Assembly: GCA_028281845.1 (NCBI GenBank)
Contig: JANQJD010000008.1
Coordinates: forward strand, 329,212-393,211
Length of the DNA: 64,000 nucleotides
Direction of reading: 5' to 3'
Origin: Rhodospirillales bacterium
Lineage (GTDB): Bacteria > Pseudomonadota > Alphaproteobacteria > Rhodospirillales > Rhodospirillaceae
Positions within the stretch are counted from its first letter, which is position 1; each line of letters begins with the position of its first letter. Shown piece by piece: positions 1 to 8,149 of the stretch. The notes below the pieces were generated by a model. It was not told where the DNA came from. It searched no databases and worked only from the letters and a program-made list of their open reading frames with translations. Made by a program: the position numbers and the translations under genes.

Positions 1-465
1 CATTTGGGAGTCACTCATGTAGACGGTGACAGGTTTGTCCTCGCTGATATTCCTGGCCTCATTCAAGGTGCACACAATGGTGCTGGTCTTGGTATTCGTT
101 TTTTAGGGCATGTTGAGCGATGCAGTGTGCTGCTGCATTTGGTGGATGGCACTGGCGATGTAGAAAATGCTTATCGTATTGCGCGTGGTGAGCTTGAATC
201 CTATGGTCATAGTCTCGACAAAAAGATCGAAGTGATTGCCCTCAATAAGGTTGATTCACTGAATACGCAATCTCTGACTGAACAGCATGTAGCTCTGGCC
301 AAGGCTGCGGGTGTTGACAGACAGACCGTAAGGCTCATTTCGGGCGCGTCAGGCTATGGGGTAGAGATCGTGCTGCAGGCCTTAAGACAGGCGGTTATTC
401 AGACTGCTGCTGTCGCACAGATCACGGGGATCACGGGGGAAGGCCGGAGTCTATGGGCTCCATGA
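1..465 (+). CDS. obgE: GTPase ObgE/CgtA, C-terminal part (start lies outside the window)
   Basis: The reading frame is open from base 1, so the gene begins upstream. The visible 154 residues are the end of the Obg GTPase domain: a Walker B/G3 motif DIPG followed by GLIQGAHNGAGLG, the G4 motif NKVD, and a G5-like SGASGYG. Obg proteins are ribosome-associated GTPases needed for 50S maturation and stress control. The protein ends soon after G5 with a short tail (LWAP), as is usual for alphaproteobacterial ObgE, so the 3' end looks intact. The last codons carry a 9-bp tandem duplication (Ile-Thr-Gly twice). It overlaps the start of proB, a common alphaproteobacterial arrangement. Confidence 0.93.
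   Translation, partial: HLGVTHVDGDRFVLADIPGLIQGAHNGAGLGIRFLGHVERCSVLLHLVDGTGDVENAYRIARGELESYGHSLDKKIEVIALNKVDSLNTQSLTEQHVALAKAAGVDRQTVRLISGASGYGVEIVLQALRQAVIQTAAVAQITGITGEGRSLWAP
420..437. repeat. 9-bp perfect tandem duplication in the obgE 3' end
   Basis: The unit gatcacggg occurs at 420-428 and again at 429-437. It is in frame and repeats the residues Ile-Thr-Gly near the ObgE C-terminus. Confidence 0.85.
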
Positions 466-1616
466 CGGTGACGGCATCGCAAAAATTTTCTGCGGGGGCT
501 ACTCCACGACAAATGGCAACAGCTCGTCGTGTTGTTCTGAAGGTCGGTTCTACTTTGTTAGTAGATCAGACGACTGGTGCCCTGCATAGGGCATGGCTGA
601 ACGGGTTGGTAGAAGATATTGCCACTATCCGTCGACGTGGGCAAGACGTGGTCGTCGTCACCTCTGGAGCAGTGGCGTTGGGAAGACATATCCTGAACAT
701 GGAAAGGAAGCAACTTAAGATAGGTGAAAAACAGGCGGCCGCTGCAACAGGTCAGATAAGTCTCGCACATGCTTATCAGGCAGGCCTCGCGGCACAGAGT
801 CTGACTGCGGCACAGGTACTGCTGACACTTGATGATTCAGAAAATCGTCATCGCTATCTACATGCTCGGCATACTTTTGAAACTCTATTCCGTCTTGGTG
901 CTGTCCCAGTAGTTAACGAAAACGATACAGTAGCGACACAAGAATTACGTTTTGGTGATAATGACCGTCTCGCTGCACGGGTAGCCGCAATGATTGCTGC
1001 AGATCTACTTGTTTTGTTTTCAGATATTGATGGACTCTACACGGCTGATCCGCACACAGACCCAGCAGCCATTTTTGTGCCAGAGGTCAGAGCCATGACC
1101 CCTACTATTGAGTCGATGGCAGGAGCTAGTGCATCCCGCCACGGGTCTGGTGGCATGGTCACGAAGCTGATGGCCGCACGCATATGCATGAGTGCGGGGT
1201 GCCATATGGCTATTGCTCCTGGTCGCATATTACAACCATTAAAAGTATTAGAAGAGGGGGGGCGCTGTACATGGTTCATTCCTTTTACAGAACGCTCTCC
1301 AGCTCGTAAGCGTTGGATTGCTGGAACGTTACGGGCGACGGGAACGCTTACAGTAGACGAAGGAGCAGTCGTCGCTCTTCAGGGTGGTTCAAGTCTGCTG
1401 CCAGCAGGTGTCATTGCCATTGATGGACATTTCTCTGCAGGAGAAACCGTCCTCGTACGGAATAAGATGGGTCGCCTGGTGGCACGTGGTTTGATCGCTT
1501 ATTCCTCCCATGAAACTGTTCGTATTATGGGACGCCACACCAGTGAGATTGTGGCTGTGCTAGGCTACAGAGGCCGTGACGAGTTGATTCACCGTGACAA
1601 TCTAGCCTTGGAGTAA
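453..1616 (+). CDS. proB: Glutamate 5-kinase with C-terminal PUA domain
   Basis: Phosphorylates L-glutamate to gamma-glutamyl phosphate, the first step of proline synthesis, in the cytosol. The amino acid kinase fold is clear: VVLKVGSTLL near the N-terminus, VTSGAVALG, the substrate stretch NENDTVAT followed by FGDNDRLAA, LFSDIDGLYTADP, and GSGGMVTKLMAA. From about residue 290 the sequence changes to a PUA domain (AGTLRATGTLTVDEGAVVAL onward). The length of 387 aa suits the PUA-containing type. The ATG at 453 overlaps obgE by 13 nt and has GGAG just upstream; the ATG at 462 would give an ATGA-type overlap and is the alternative. The usual partner proA does not follow; pstS does. Confidence 0.95.
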   Translation: MGSMTVTASQKFSAGATPRQMATARRVVLKVGSTLLVDQTTGALHRAWLNGLVEDIATIRRRGQDVVVVTSGAVALGRHILNMERKQLKIGEKQAAAATGQISLAHAYQAGLAAQSLTAAQVLLTLDDSENRHRYLHARHTFETLFRLGAVPVVNENDTVATQELRFGDNDRLAARVAAMIAADLLVLFSDIDGLYTADPHTDPAAIFVPEVRAMTPTIESMAGASASRHGSGGMVTKLMAARICMSAGCHMAIAPGRILQPLKVLEEGGRCTWFIPFTERSPARKRWIAGTLRATGTLTVDEGAVVALQGGSSLLPAGVIAIDGHFSAGETVLVRNKMGRLVARGLIAYSSHETVRIMGRHTSEIVAVLGYRGRDELIHRDNLALE

Positions 1617-1618
1617 GG

Positions 1619-2767
1619 TTGAAGAGATTCTGGAAAATTTCCTGGAGCGGGTGCCAGAGCGGGTGCCAGAGCGGGTGTAAGACACACACATTCGGTGTTA
1701 TGAACTCATGTCTGGCTATTTTCTTTTTGACAAATATTGTCTTTTTGACAAATGACGCTGTCTTCAGCGTTGCGCATGCCTGGTTCGCCCGTGATCAGAT
1801 CAGAATCGTCGGTTCATCCACTGTTTATCCCTTTGCGACCACCGTTGCAGAACGGTTCGGTAAGAGCACTCACTTCAAGGTACCGATAGTCGAGTCGACA
1901 GGCTCCGGTGGCGGCATTAAGCTGTTTTGCAGTGGTGTGGGCGTTGAGTATCCGGATATCACCAATACATCCCGTCGCCTCACGAGAAACGAAATGAACG
2001 CATGCCTTAGGAACGGGATCAGAGACGTTGTAGAGGTCAAGATCGGTTATGATGGCATTGTGTTAGCACACGCGAAGGTGTCACAAATAATAAATGTCAC
2101 TCGCATGCAAATTTTCCTTGCCCTTGCACAACAGGTTCCACAGGATGGCAGGCTTGTGGAAAATCCGTACAGGACGTGGCAGGACATTGACGCAGGCCTC
2201 GTGTCCAACAAAATTGAGGTGCTAGGACCACCACCGACCTCTGGCACCCGTGACGCCTTTTTAGACCTTGTCATGGATGTCGGCTGTAAAGAATTTCCGG
2301 AGTTTTTAGCGTTGAGAGCTCAGGATATAAAAAACAAATCCCGCGCTGTTTGCCAAATGATTCGGACAGATGGTGCCTTCATTGAGGCTGGTGAGAACGA
2401 TAACCTCATTGTCCAAAAGCTGATCGCGAATCCCAAAGCATTTGGTATCTTCGGGTTCAGTGCCCTGGACCAGAATACAGATAAACTGCAGGGCGTCTTT
2501 GTCGATGCGCAGCCGCCTACCTTTCAAAACATTGCTGACGGGCGCTATCCTGTCACACGTCCATTGTTTTTCTACGTCAAGAAAGCCCATGTGGGAATCG
2601 TCCCAGGTCTCAAGGAGTACATCGCAGAGTTTACTCGCGAGCAGGCCTGTGGTTGGGACGGCTATCTGGCTGACAAGGGCTTGATTCCATTGTCAGAAGA
2701 CGAACGCCTTCTTGAAAAGAAGGGGCACATGATTAATTTTTCTTTAAAAAAGAAAACCCCTTCTTAA
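1619..2767 (+). CDS. pstS: Phosphate ABC transporter, periplasmic phosphate-binding protein
   Basis: Captures inorganic phosphate in the periplasm and delivers it to PstCA. The mature part starts with RIVGSSTVYPFATTVAERFG and continues with ESTGSGGGIKLFC, both typical PstS phosphate-loop segments. I chose the TTG at 1619 because GGAG-TAAGG lies directly upstream and the N-terminus then carries MKR before the hydrophobic stretch (AIFFLTNIVFLTN), ending in a signal-peptidase-like site AHA. An in-frame ATG at 1700 is the alternative but has no clear ribosome binding site. Two short in-frame duplications lengthen the leader. The gene lies 2 nt after proB, so it may be read from an upstream promoter; no Pho box was seen. 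Confidence 0.92.
   Translation: MKRFWKISWSGCQSGCQSGCKTHTFGVMNSCLAIFFLTNIVFLTNDAVFSVAHAWFARDQIRIVGSSTVYPFATTVAERFGKSTHFKVPIVESTGSGGGIKLFCSGVGVEYPDITNTSRRLTRNEMNACLRNGIRDVVEVKIGYDGIVLAHAKVSQIINVTRMQIFLALAQQVPQDGRLVENPYRTWQDIDAGLVSNKIEVLGPPPTSGTRDAFLDLVMDVGCKEFPEFLALRAQDIKNKSRAVCQMIRTDGAFIEAGENDNLIVQKLIANPKAFGIFGFSALDQNTDKLQGVFVDAQPPTFQNIADGRYPVTRPLFFYVKKAHVGIVPGLKEYIAEFTREQACGWDGYLADKGLIPLSEDERLLEKKGHMINFSLKKKTPS
1646..1678. repeat. 12-bp tandem duplication (2.75 copies) in the pstS leader
   Basis: The unit agcgggtgccag stands at 1646-1657 and 1658-1669, with a partial third copy at 1670-1678. If translation starts at 1619 it encodes Ser-Gly-Cys-Gln repeats and keeps frame. Confidence 0.85.
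1722..1753. repeat. 14-bp direct repeat, period 18, in the pstS signal peptide
   Basis: tctttttgacaaat occurs at 1722-1735 and 1740-1753. The 18-bp period is in frame and repeats Phe-Leu-Thr-Asn within the hydrophobic core of the predicted signal peptide. Confidence 0.8.
2717..2765 (+). terminator. Hairpin across the end of pstS, possible attenuator or mRNA-stabilising stem
   Basis: aagaagggg (2717-2725) is perfectly complementary to ccccttctt (2757-2765). Inside it, ttttcttt (2738-2745) pairs with aaagaaaa (2749-2756) around a 3-nt loop, giving a 17-bp stem with a 12-nt bulge on the left arm. It covers the last PstS codons and reaches the first base of the stop codon, just before pstC. There is no T-run after it, so simple intrinsic termination is unlikely. 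A stem that lets pstS be expressed above the permease genes is an inference. Confidence 0.5.
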
Positions 2768-2804
2768 CACCAGGCAGACCAGCGAACCGTACGGCTCAAC
2801 GAGC

Positions 2805-4166
2805 ATGCATGTTCTAACACTGCTCGCCGTTCTCCTCTGCATCAGCCTGCTGGGCTTCAGGATTAGCCAGAGTCGTGCCTTGAGTCTCGCCCGTACAGCG
2901 GGTCTTCACTCTCTACCATACCATCATGGTCAGTTTGCCAGTTTAGCGATTCTATTACCTGGGCTGGGAGTGATTCTACTCTGGAGCCTGTTAGAGGCCC
3001 CACTGGCTCTTTGGCTGGCCCTCGATCACCTGCCCGTCCCGCCCAACTTAGCCGATGGGGAGGTACGTCTGCTCATAGCAGAGATCAGCAACATAGCAGC
3101 CGGGTATGGCGGCCGGCAGGATCCGGCCTTATTAGCAGCAGCATGGCATTATAGAGAGCTGCGGCAAACAAGCTTTACTCTTGCGGCTTCTGTGGCTGTG
3201 AGTGTTTCACTTGGCGGTCTTGTGTTTGCCTGGCGTCGAGTCACGCCCAGCCATCAAGCGCGGAATAGCGTCGAGCGTGTGCTGAAAATTTTCATGATTC
3301 TATGCTCCGCTCTGGCTGTGCTGACAACGGCTGGGATCATTCTCTCTCTCCTGTTTGAAGCCTTCCGATTCTTCGTCCATGTCCCATTCACAGCGTTCCT
3401 GTTTGGCCTTGAATGGAGTCCGCAAAAAGCGCTCCCTGCAGAGCAGATAGGGGCAGTTTTTGGAGCTGTTCCTTTGTTCACCGGGACATTGCTGATTGCC
3501 AGTATTGCTATGCTTGTTGCAACACCCCTTGGTCTTCTGACTGCCATTTACACCGCTGAGTATGCGGCACCGCATATTCGTACAGTGGCTAAGCCCTTAC
3601 TTGAAATTCTCGCTGGGATTCCAACAGTAGTTTATGGTTTTTTTGCCGCGTTGATGGTGGCCCCTGCCCTACGCGATACAGGTGCAATGTTCGGTATTTC
3701 CATCTCGTCTGAAAGTGCTCTTGCCGCCGGTGTGGTCATGGGAATCATGATTATTCCTTTTGTCTCATCGCTGGCGGACGACATTATGAGTGCTGTACCA
3801 CAGTCCCTGCGGGAAGGATCATTAGGTCTAGGGGCGACCCAGTCTGAGACTATCCGTCGCGTTGTTCTACCTGCCGCTCTGCCTGGTATTATCGGGGGTA
3901 TTTTACTTGCAGCCTCCCGTGCGATAGGCGAGACGATGATCGTAGTCATGGCCGCTGGCCTTTCTGCTCATCTGACGGCCAATCCCTTTGCAGCCGTCAC
4001 TACAGTCACAGTGCAGATCGTTACTTTACTAGTCGGCGATCAGGAGTTTGACAGTCCGAAGACTCTGGCAGCTTTTGCGTTAGGCCTTGTGCTGTTTGTG
4101 GTCACACTGGCACTGAATTTTGTCGCCCTACAAGTGGTACGTAAGTACAGGGAGCAGTATGAATAG
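2805..4166 (+). CDS. pstC: Phosphate ABC transporter permease PstC
   Basis: One of the two membrane subunits forming the phosphate channel. The 453-aa protein has an N-terminal membrane segment (MHVLTLLAVLLCISLLGF), a second near residue 50, an intervening soluble part, and a C-terminal binding-protein-dependent permease domain. That domain holds the EAA-type coupling loop at about residues 335-365 (LREGSLGLGAT then VVLPAALPGIIGG), which contacts PstB. It is longer than the enteric protein, as is usual in alphaproteobacteria. The ATG at 2805 has only a weak ribosome binding site and lies 37 nt after pstS, beyond the hairpin. It overlaps pstA by 8 nt. Confidence 0.95.
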   Translation: MHVLTLLAVLLCISLLGFRISQSRALSLARTAGLHSLPYHHGQFASLAILLPGLGVILLWSLLEAPLALWLALDHLPVPPNLADGEVRLLIAEISNIAAGYGGRQDPALLAAAWHYRELRQTSFTLAASVAVSVSLGGLVFAWRRVTPSHQARNSVERVLKIFMILCSALAVLTTAGIILSLLFEAFRFFVHVPFTAFLFGLEWSPQKALPAEQIGAVFGAVPLFTGTLLIASIAMLVATPLGLLTAIYTAEYAAPHIRTVAKPLLEILAGIPTVVYGFFAALMVAPALRDTGAMFGISISSESALAAGVVMGIMIIPFVSSLADDIMSAVPQSLREGSLGLGATQSETIRRVVLPAALPGIIGGILLAASRAIGETMIVVMAAGLSAHLTANPFAAVTTVTVQIVTLLVGDQEFDSPKTLAAFALGLVLFVVTLALNFVALQVVRKYREQYE

Positions 4167-5466
4167 TCGAATCCCCCCCACACCGTTGCCTTCACTGTCC
4201 ATACAATCTACGCAGTGTCTGCGTGCTAGAATACGCCGCCGTCATGTCGCTGAGCGCCGTTTTCGTTTTTATGGTTTTTCTGCAATGGTCCTCACTCTCG
4301 CGGTACTAGTACTGGTGTTTAGCTTTATTCTGTCAAAATCTTATACCGCATTCCAGGAGAATGTTCTCTCACTCAGAATTGCCATAGACTCTGCTATGAT
4401 CGATTCAAAAGGGAATCCGCTTACAGCAGATTACCGAGAGCTCATTCAAAAGGCCGTAGCTGGCTTGTTCCCAGCTGTGACTGATAGACACGACAGACAC
4501 CTTTTGTTTAGCCTGATTAGCGAGGGAGCGCCCTATGCATTGCGTGCTCTGGTCACGCGTCAACGTCAACAGGCCAAAAGAGACGGCAACATCATTGTTG
4601 ATGTTTTGCTGAGTGATGAGGCGGATCAGTTCTTGAAGGGTCACATCACGGCCCATGTCTCTGAAAAAGAGCGCAAGATCAAGGATCTGCAGGTTACTTG
4701 GCTCAAAGAGTTGCAAGCACGTGGTCTGATACACAGCCGTTTCAACATCACTCTTTTCACAGCGGGTGATTCGCGCGAGCCTGAATTGGCCGGCATCTTG
4801 GGAGCAGTTACAGGGTCTTTCTATCTGGTTATTGTGACTCTTGGTTTAAGTTTTCCTGTAGGCGTAGCGTCTGCCGTTTACCTCGAAGAATTTGCGCCCC
4901 GCAACAGGCTCACAGACATGATCGAGGTCAACATCAACAACCTGGCAGCTGTGCCGTCTGTAGTGTTCGGCCTACTGGGTCTCGCTGTTTTCCTGAACGG
5001 TCTGAGTTTTCCACGCTCAGCCCCCCTTGTTGGTGGTTTTGTCTTGAGTCTCCTCATTTTGCCGACCATCATCCTTGCGGCCCGGGCCGCTTTGAAAGCT
5101 GTCCCGTTATCGATCCGTGAGGCGGCTCTTGGCATCGGCGCATCAAAAATGCAAAGCATCCTACATCATGTTCTTCCACTAGCTATGCCCGGTATTATGA
5201 CTGGTACGATTCTCGGTCTTGCTCATGCTCTGGGCGAATCTGCCCCACTTCTGATGATCGGCATGGTAGCCTTTGTCGTTGACACTCCTGTGACGCTGCT
5301 TGATCCTGCAACTGTCTTGCCAGTACAGATCTATCTGTGGGCAGATAGCCCCGAGCGGGCGTTTCTTGAAAAAACAGCGGCAGCTATTGTTGTTTTGTTA
5401 GGGTTTCTCATCGCAATGAATACCATTGCTATTATGGTTCGTATAAAATTTGAGCGCAGGTGGTAA
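4159..5466 (+). CDS. pstA: Phosphate ABC transporter permease PstA
   Basis: Second membrane subunit of the phosphate importer. I chose the ATG at 4159, which overlaps the pstC stop and has AGGGAG with good spacing; the frame is open further upstream without a better signal. The 435-aa product has one N-terminal membrane segment (FYGFSAMVLTLAVLVLVFSF), a long soluble region of the kind seen in alphaproteobacterial PstA, and a permease domain with the coupling loop IREAALGIGAS then VLPLAMPGIMTG near residues 318-345. pstB follows after 3 nt, so the four Pst genes are a tight operon. Confidence 0.95.
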   Translation: MNSRIPPTPLPSLSIQSTQCLRARIRRRHVAERRFRFYGFSAMVLTLAVLVLVFSFILSKSYTAFQENVLSLRIAIDSAMIDSKGNPLTADYRELIQKAVAGLFPAVTDRHDRHLLFSLISEGAPYALRALVTRQRQQAKRDGNIIVDVLLSDEADQFLKGHITAHVSEKERKIKDLQVTWLKELQARGLIHSRFNITLFTAGDSREPELAGILGAVTGSFYLVIVTLGLSFPVGVASAVYLEEFAPRNRLTDMIEVNINNLAAVPSVVFGLLGLAVFLNGLSFPRSAPLVGGFVLSLLILPTIILAARAALKAVPLSIREAALGIGASKMQSILHHVLPLAMPGIMTGTILGLAHALGESAPLLMIGMVAFVVDTPVTLLDPATVLPVQIYLWADSPERAFLEKTAAAIVVLLGFLIAMNTIAIMVRIKFERRW

Positions 5467-5469
5467 AAT

Positions 5470-6294
5470 ATGTCTTTGTCATCGAAAAAAGATGCCCAGC
5501 GTGTCTCGCTGGGAGACTCTTTACTAGTAGAAACGGCATGTGCAAAGCTAGCAGCGCGTAATGTCAACGTCTTTTATGGGGAGAAACATGCTATCAAGGA
5601 TGTAACGCTCGATATTAACTGTAATGAAGTGACTGCTCTGATCGGTCCCTCGGGTTGTGGGAAGTCTACCTTCCTGCGGTGCCTGAACCGCATGAACGAT
5701 ACGATAGATACTTGCCGTGTCACAGGGACCATTACACTAGATGGAGAGAATATTTATGCATCTAAAGTAGATTCTGTTTATTTACGCACACGCGTCGGAA
5801 TGGTATTCCAGAAGCCTAATCCATTCCCAAAGTCCATTTTCGAAAATGTTGCTTATGGCCCCCGTATCCATGGCTTGACCTCTAGTCGTTCCGAACTAGA
5901 AAGTGTCGTCCTCACCAGCTTAGAGAGAGCCGGGCTACTGGAAGAAGTCAGGGACCGTCTGCATGCATCCGGCATCAGCCTGTCTGGAGGGCAACAACAG
6001 CGCTTATGTATCGCTCGTGCCATTGCTGTGAGTCCAGAAGTGATTTTGATGGATGAACCGTGTTCAGCGCTCGATCCTATTGCGACGGCTAAAATAGAAG
6101 AGCTGATCGATGAGCTGCAACACAATTTTACGATCGTCATCGTTACTCATTCCATGCAACAAGCTGCGCGTGTGTCTCAACGCACGGCATTTTTTCATTT
6201 AGGCGAATTGGTCGAGTGCGGTGGAACAGAACAGATCTTCACCAATCCTGTAAATAGGTTGACGCAAGGATATATCACTGGCCGTTTTGGTTGA
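5470..6294 (+). CDS. pstB: Phosphate ABC transporter ATP-binding protein PstB
   Basis: ATPase that powers phosphate import through PstCA. All ABC motifs are present: Walker A GPSGCGKS at residues 59-66, Q-loop [10 protein letters not shown], signature LSGGQQQR, Walker B VILMDEP with the D-loop SALDP, and the switch histidine in IVTHSMQQA. The RCLNRMND segment after Walker A is characteristic of PstB. The 274-aa length includes about 20 extra N-terminal residues. The stop overlaps the region where phoU begins, so translation is probably coupled. Confidence 0.97.
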   Translation: MSLSSKKDAQRVSLGDSLLVETACAKLAARNVNVFYGEKHAIKDVTLDINCNEVTALIGPSGCGKSTFLRCLNRMNDTIDTCRVTGTITLDGENIYASKVDSVYLRTRVGMVFQKPNPFPKSIFENVAYGPRIHGLTSSRSELESVVLTSLERAGLLEEVRDRLHASGISLSGGQQQRLCIARAIAVSPEVILMDEPCSALDPIATAKIEELIDELQHNFTIVIVTHSMQQAARVSQRTAFFHLGELVECGGTEQIFTNPVNRLTQGYITGRFG

Positions 6295-6320
6295 AGGCGC
6301 GAACGGTGCGGCACAAGGCA

Positions 6321-7031
6321 ATGATGCACAACATGGAGCACACGGCCCACACGGTAAAATCCTATGACGAGGAATTAGCCTTGCTCGTCAATACTATTGC
6401 CCATATGGGAAGTCTGGCAGAGTCACAACTGACAAGCGCTGTTCAGGCGGTAGTCTGGCGCGACAGCGACTTAGCAAACCACGTTGTCGCAAGTGATTCC
6501 ACCATTGACGAATTAGAGCAGGAAGTGCATAAGCAAGTAATGCGACTCCTCGCTTTGCGACAGCCTGTGGCAATTGATCTCCGCAACATTGTCATTGGCC
6601 TGAAGATTTCGAGCGACCTTGAACGAATTGCAGACTACGCGGCGAATCTTGCTAAACGTGCCGTCGTGCTGAATCAACTGCCCACTGTCAAGCCAGTAGC
6701 GGGCGTGCCACGTATGGCCCGGTTAGCACAAGAGTTGATTAAGGACGTGCTGATTGCCTATGTCGAGCGCGATGAAAACAAAGCCGTGACGACATGGAAG
6801 CGGGATGAAGAGATGGATGAAATGTACATTAGCCTGTTCCGTGAGTTGGTAACCTATATGATGGAAGACCCACGCACGATCACGGCCTGTACGCACCTCA
6901 TGTTCATGGCTAAGAACATTGAAAGAATTGGCGATCATGTTACGAACATTGCAGAGAGTATACACTTTTTAATTGAAGGAACATTACTGCGCGGTCGCCG
7001 ACCCAAGCAGGATGTTCTGGCTTCAGCTTAA
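6321..7031 (+). CDS. phoU: Phosphate-specific transport regulator PhoU
   Basis: Links Pst transporter activity to the PhoR/PhoB two-component system and represses phosphate-starvation genes when phosphate is plentiful. The protein has two three-helix PhoU repeats, with the metal-site motifs ASDSTIDELEQEV, SSDLERIADYAANLAKR and, in the second half, AKNIERIGDHVTNIAE. The start is uncertain. The frame is open back to a TTG at 6291 overlapping pstB, and a GTG at 6306 has GAAGG about 7 nt upstream. I chose the ATG at 6321, which gives the usual 236 aa. phoB and phoR are not adjacent. Confidence 0.93.
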   Translation: MMHNMEHTAHTVKSYDEELALLVNTIAHMGSLAESQLTSAVQAVVWRDSDLANHVVASDSTIDELEQEVHKQVMRLLALRQPVAIDLRNIVIGLKISSDLERIADYAANLAKRAVVLNQLPTVKPVAGVPRMARLAQELIKDVLIAYVERDENKAVTTWKRDEEMDEMYISLFRELVTYMMEDPRTITACTHLMFMAKNIERIGDHVTNIAESIHFLIEGTLLRGRRPKQDVLASA

Positions 7032-7086
7032 AGCAATCTTTCGAGACTACAGACTAAAAGAAAAGCACGCCACGCACGCGCACTCA

Positions 7087-7707
7087 TCATGGTGGTGCAT
7101 TGACTGACTGCACACTCCATGTAGTGCCACTATACTCTATACATGTAATAGATAGTGGATCAACAGCGATAGTGTGCACCTGGTCTGGTGTCAGATTGAG
7201 GGCAATGGCGAGTGCAGCACGAATAGAGCCAGCGTGGGCAATAACAACGATATTACGGCCAGTGTGCTGGTATGAAAGATGAGAGATTGCCTTGCTGACG
7301 CGTGCAATGACATCCAGAAAACTTTCTCCGCCGCCAGGAGGACGGACCGTAAAGGGCGCATTCCAGAAACTGGCGTAATCTGTATTAGAGGATTTTTTGA
7401 GTTCACACCACGCTATTCCTTCCCAATCACCAAAAGCCTGTTCCATGAAGGCAGCCTCTACAAGAGGCTCGGAGCCTGTCCAACCTGCGGCGATAATGGC
7501 CTCAAGGGTACGACGTGTGCGGCTGAGTGGGCTGCAGAAGACAACTGCCTGTACTGGCAGGCGCGCGGCTAAAGCTGTCAATTTCACGACATCCGAACAG
7601 TCACATGTAAGGTCCGTGTGACCATAGAGATAACCTGCCAATGCCACTGGTGCATGCCGGACCCACCACCACCTTGTTACAGCATGCATGTTGTCATTCC
7701 GTCGCAT
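7087..7707 (-). CDS. Histidine phosphatase family protein (phosphoglycerate mutase-like)
   Basis: A 206-aa phosphohydrolase of the histidine acid phosphatase/PGM superfamily. The phosphoacceptor motif is VRHAP at residues 16-20 (RH-A rather than the common RHG), the acid-base segment is EQAFGDWEG, and the second catalytic His lies in VVIAHAGSIRAAL. Size and motif style resemble CobC-like alpha-ribazole phosphatases and broad phosphatases. A cobalamin role would fit the methylmalonyl-CoA epimerase at 23348, which usually serves a B12-dependent pathway, but this is weak inference. It converges with phoU and lies directly downstream of the recO remnant; an internal ATG at residue 7 is an alternative start. 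Confidence 0.85.
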   Translation of the reverse strand: MRRNDNMHAVTRWWWVRHAPVALAGYLYGHTDLTCDCSDVVKLTALAARLPVQAVVFCSPLSRTRRTLEAIIAAGWTGSEPLVEAAFMEQAFGDWEGIAWCELKKSSNTDYASFWNAPFTVRPPGGGESFLDVIARVSKAISHLSYQHTGRNIVVIAHAGSIRAALAIALNLTPDQVHTIAVDPLSITCIEYSGTTWSVQSVNAPP

Positions 7708-7714
7708 GCATATG

Positions 7715-8046
7715 CTACCCTAACAGGGCTCCAAACGATGCGTGCGCTGGGCAGGCGGCGATGTCGATGTCGTCTCAAGCAATGGCTGGCTAAACGCAAT
7801 GCATTACAGGTAATCTCGTTTTTTTTCTCTTTATAAATTTTATACAACACGTCCTCCTGTGAGAATTGATGGTGTTTGAGACTTTCTGGTGAAAAGAAAA
7901 TGTTCCCAGATGTTCTGCAGACCGGCCATGCCACATGGACACGATTTCCCGGCTTCCCGGCTGAAAAAAAAGCTTGACCGCGAGAAATCAGAGCGCTCTT
8001 TGTAAGGACATGCAGTCAGTACGATAAATTCCCCAAGACGTTCCAT
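7715..8046 (-). pseudogene. recO: Decayed recO (DNA repair protein RecO), frameshifted and truncated
   Basis: No intact gene fills the 426 bp after era, where recO normally lies. Three RecO-like pieces appear in order on the minus strand, in different frames. An N-terminal piece runs MERLGEFIVLTACPYKERS. A second piece in another frame reads PGSREIVSMWHGRSAEHLG then TFSF, matching the RecO pattern PGN-V--W-ARL-EHLGTF. Near 7717-7765 a third piece reads CPAHASFGALLG, like the ERxPHPALFxALL region. Stops and frameshifts separate them, and the C-terminal half is gone. A perfect 8-bp tandem duplication at 7946-7962 sits exactly where the first frame passes to the second. RecO loads RecA in the RecF pathway, so the pathway is probably lost or altered. 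Confidence 0.75.
7946..7962. repeat. 8-bp tandem duplication breaking the recO frame
   Basis: ttcccggc occurs at 7946-7953 and 7954-7961, with one further matching base. Removing one copy joins two RecO-like frames. Confidence 0.8.
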
Positions 8047-8113
8047 AACAATTCCTAGTCAGTCGAGCGAGTACGGTCTTGAGAAAAAAACAGAACAAAG
8101 AGGCGATGCTCTC

Positions 8114-8149
8114 GATCAGGCATTAACGTTTGATCAGGCATTAAAGTTT
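8114..8149. repeat. 18-bp tandem duplication across the era stop codon
   Basis: Two 18-bp units at 8114-8131 and 8132-8149 differ at one base. The right-hand copy contains the era stop (8134-8136) and its last codons; the other copy lies just downstream. Confidence 0.85.

Noticed and set aside
1560..1700. Pho box before pstS
   Set aside because: No CTGTCA-type direct repeats with the right spacing were visible in the proB end or the pstS leader.
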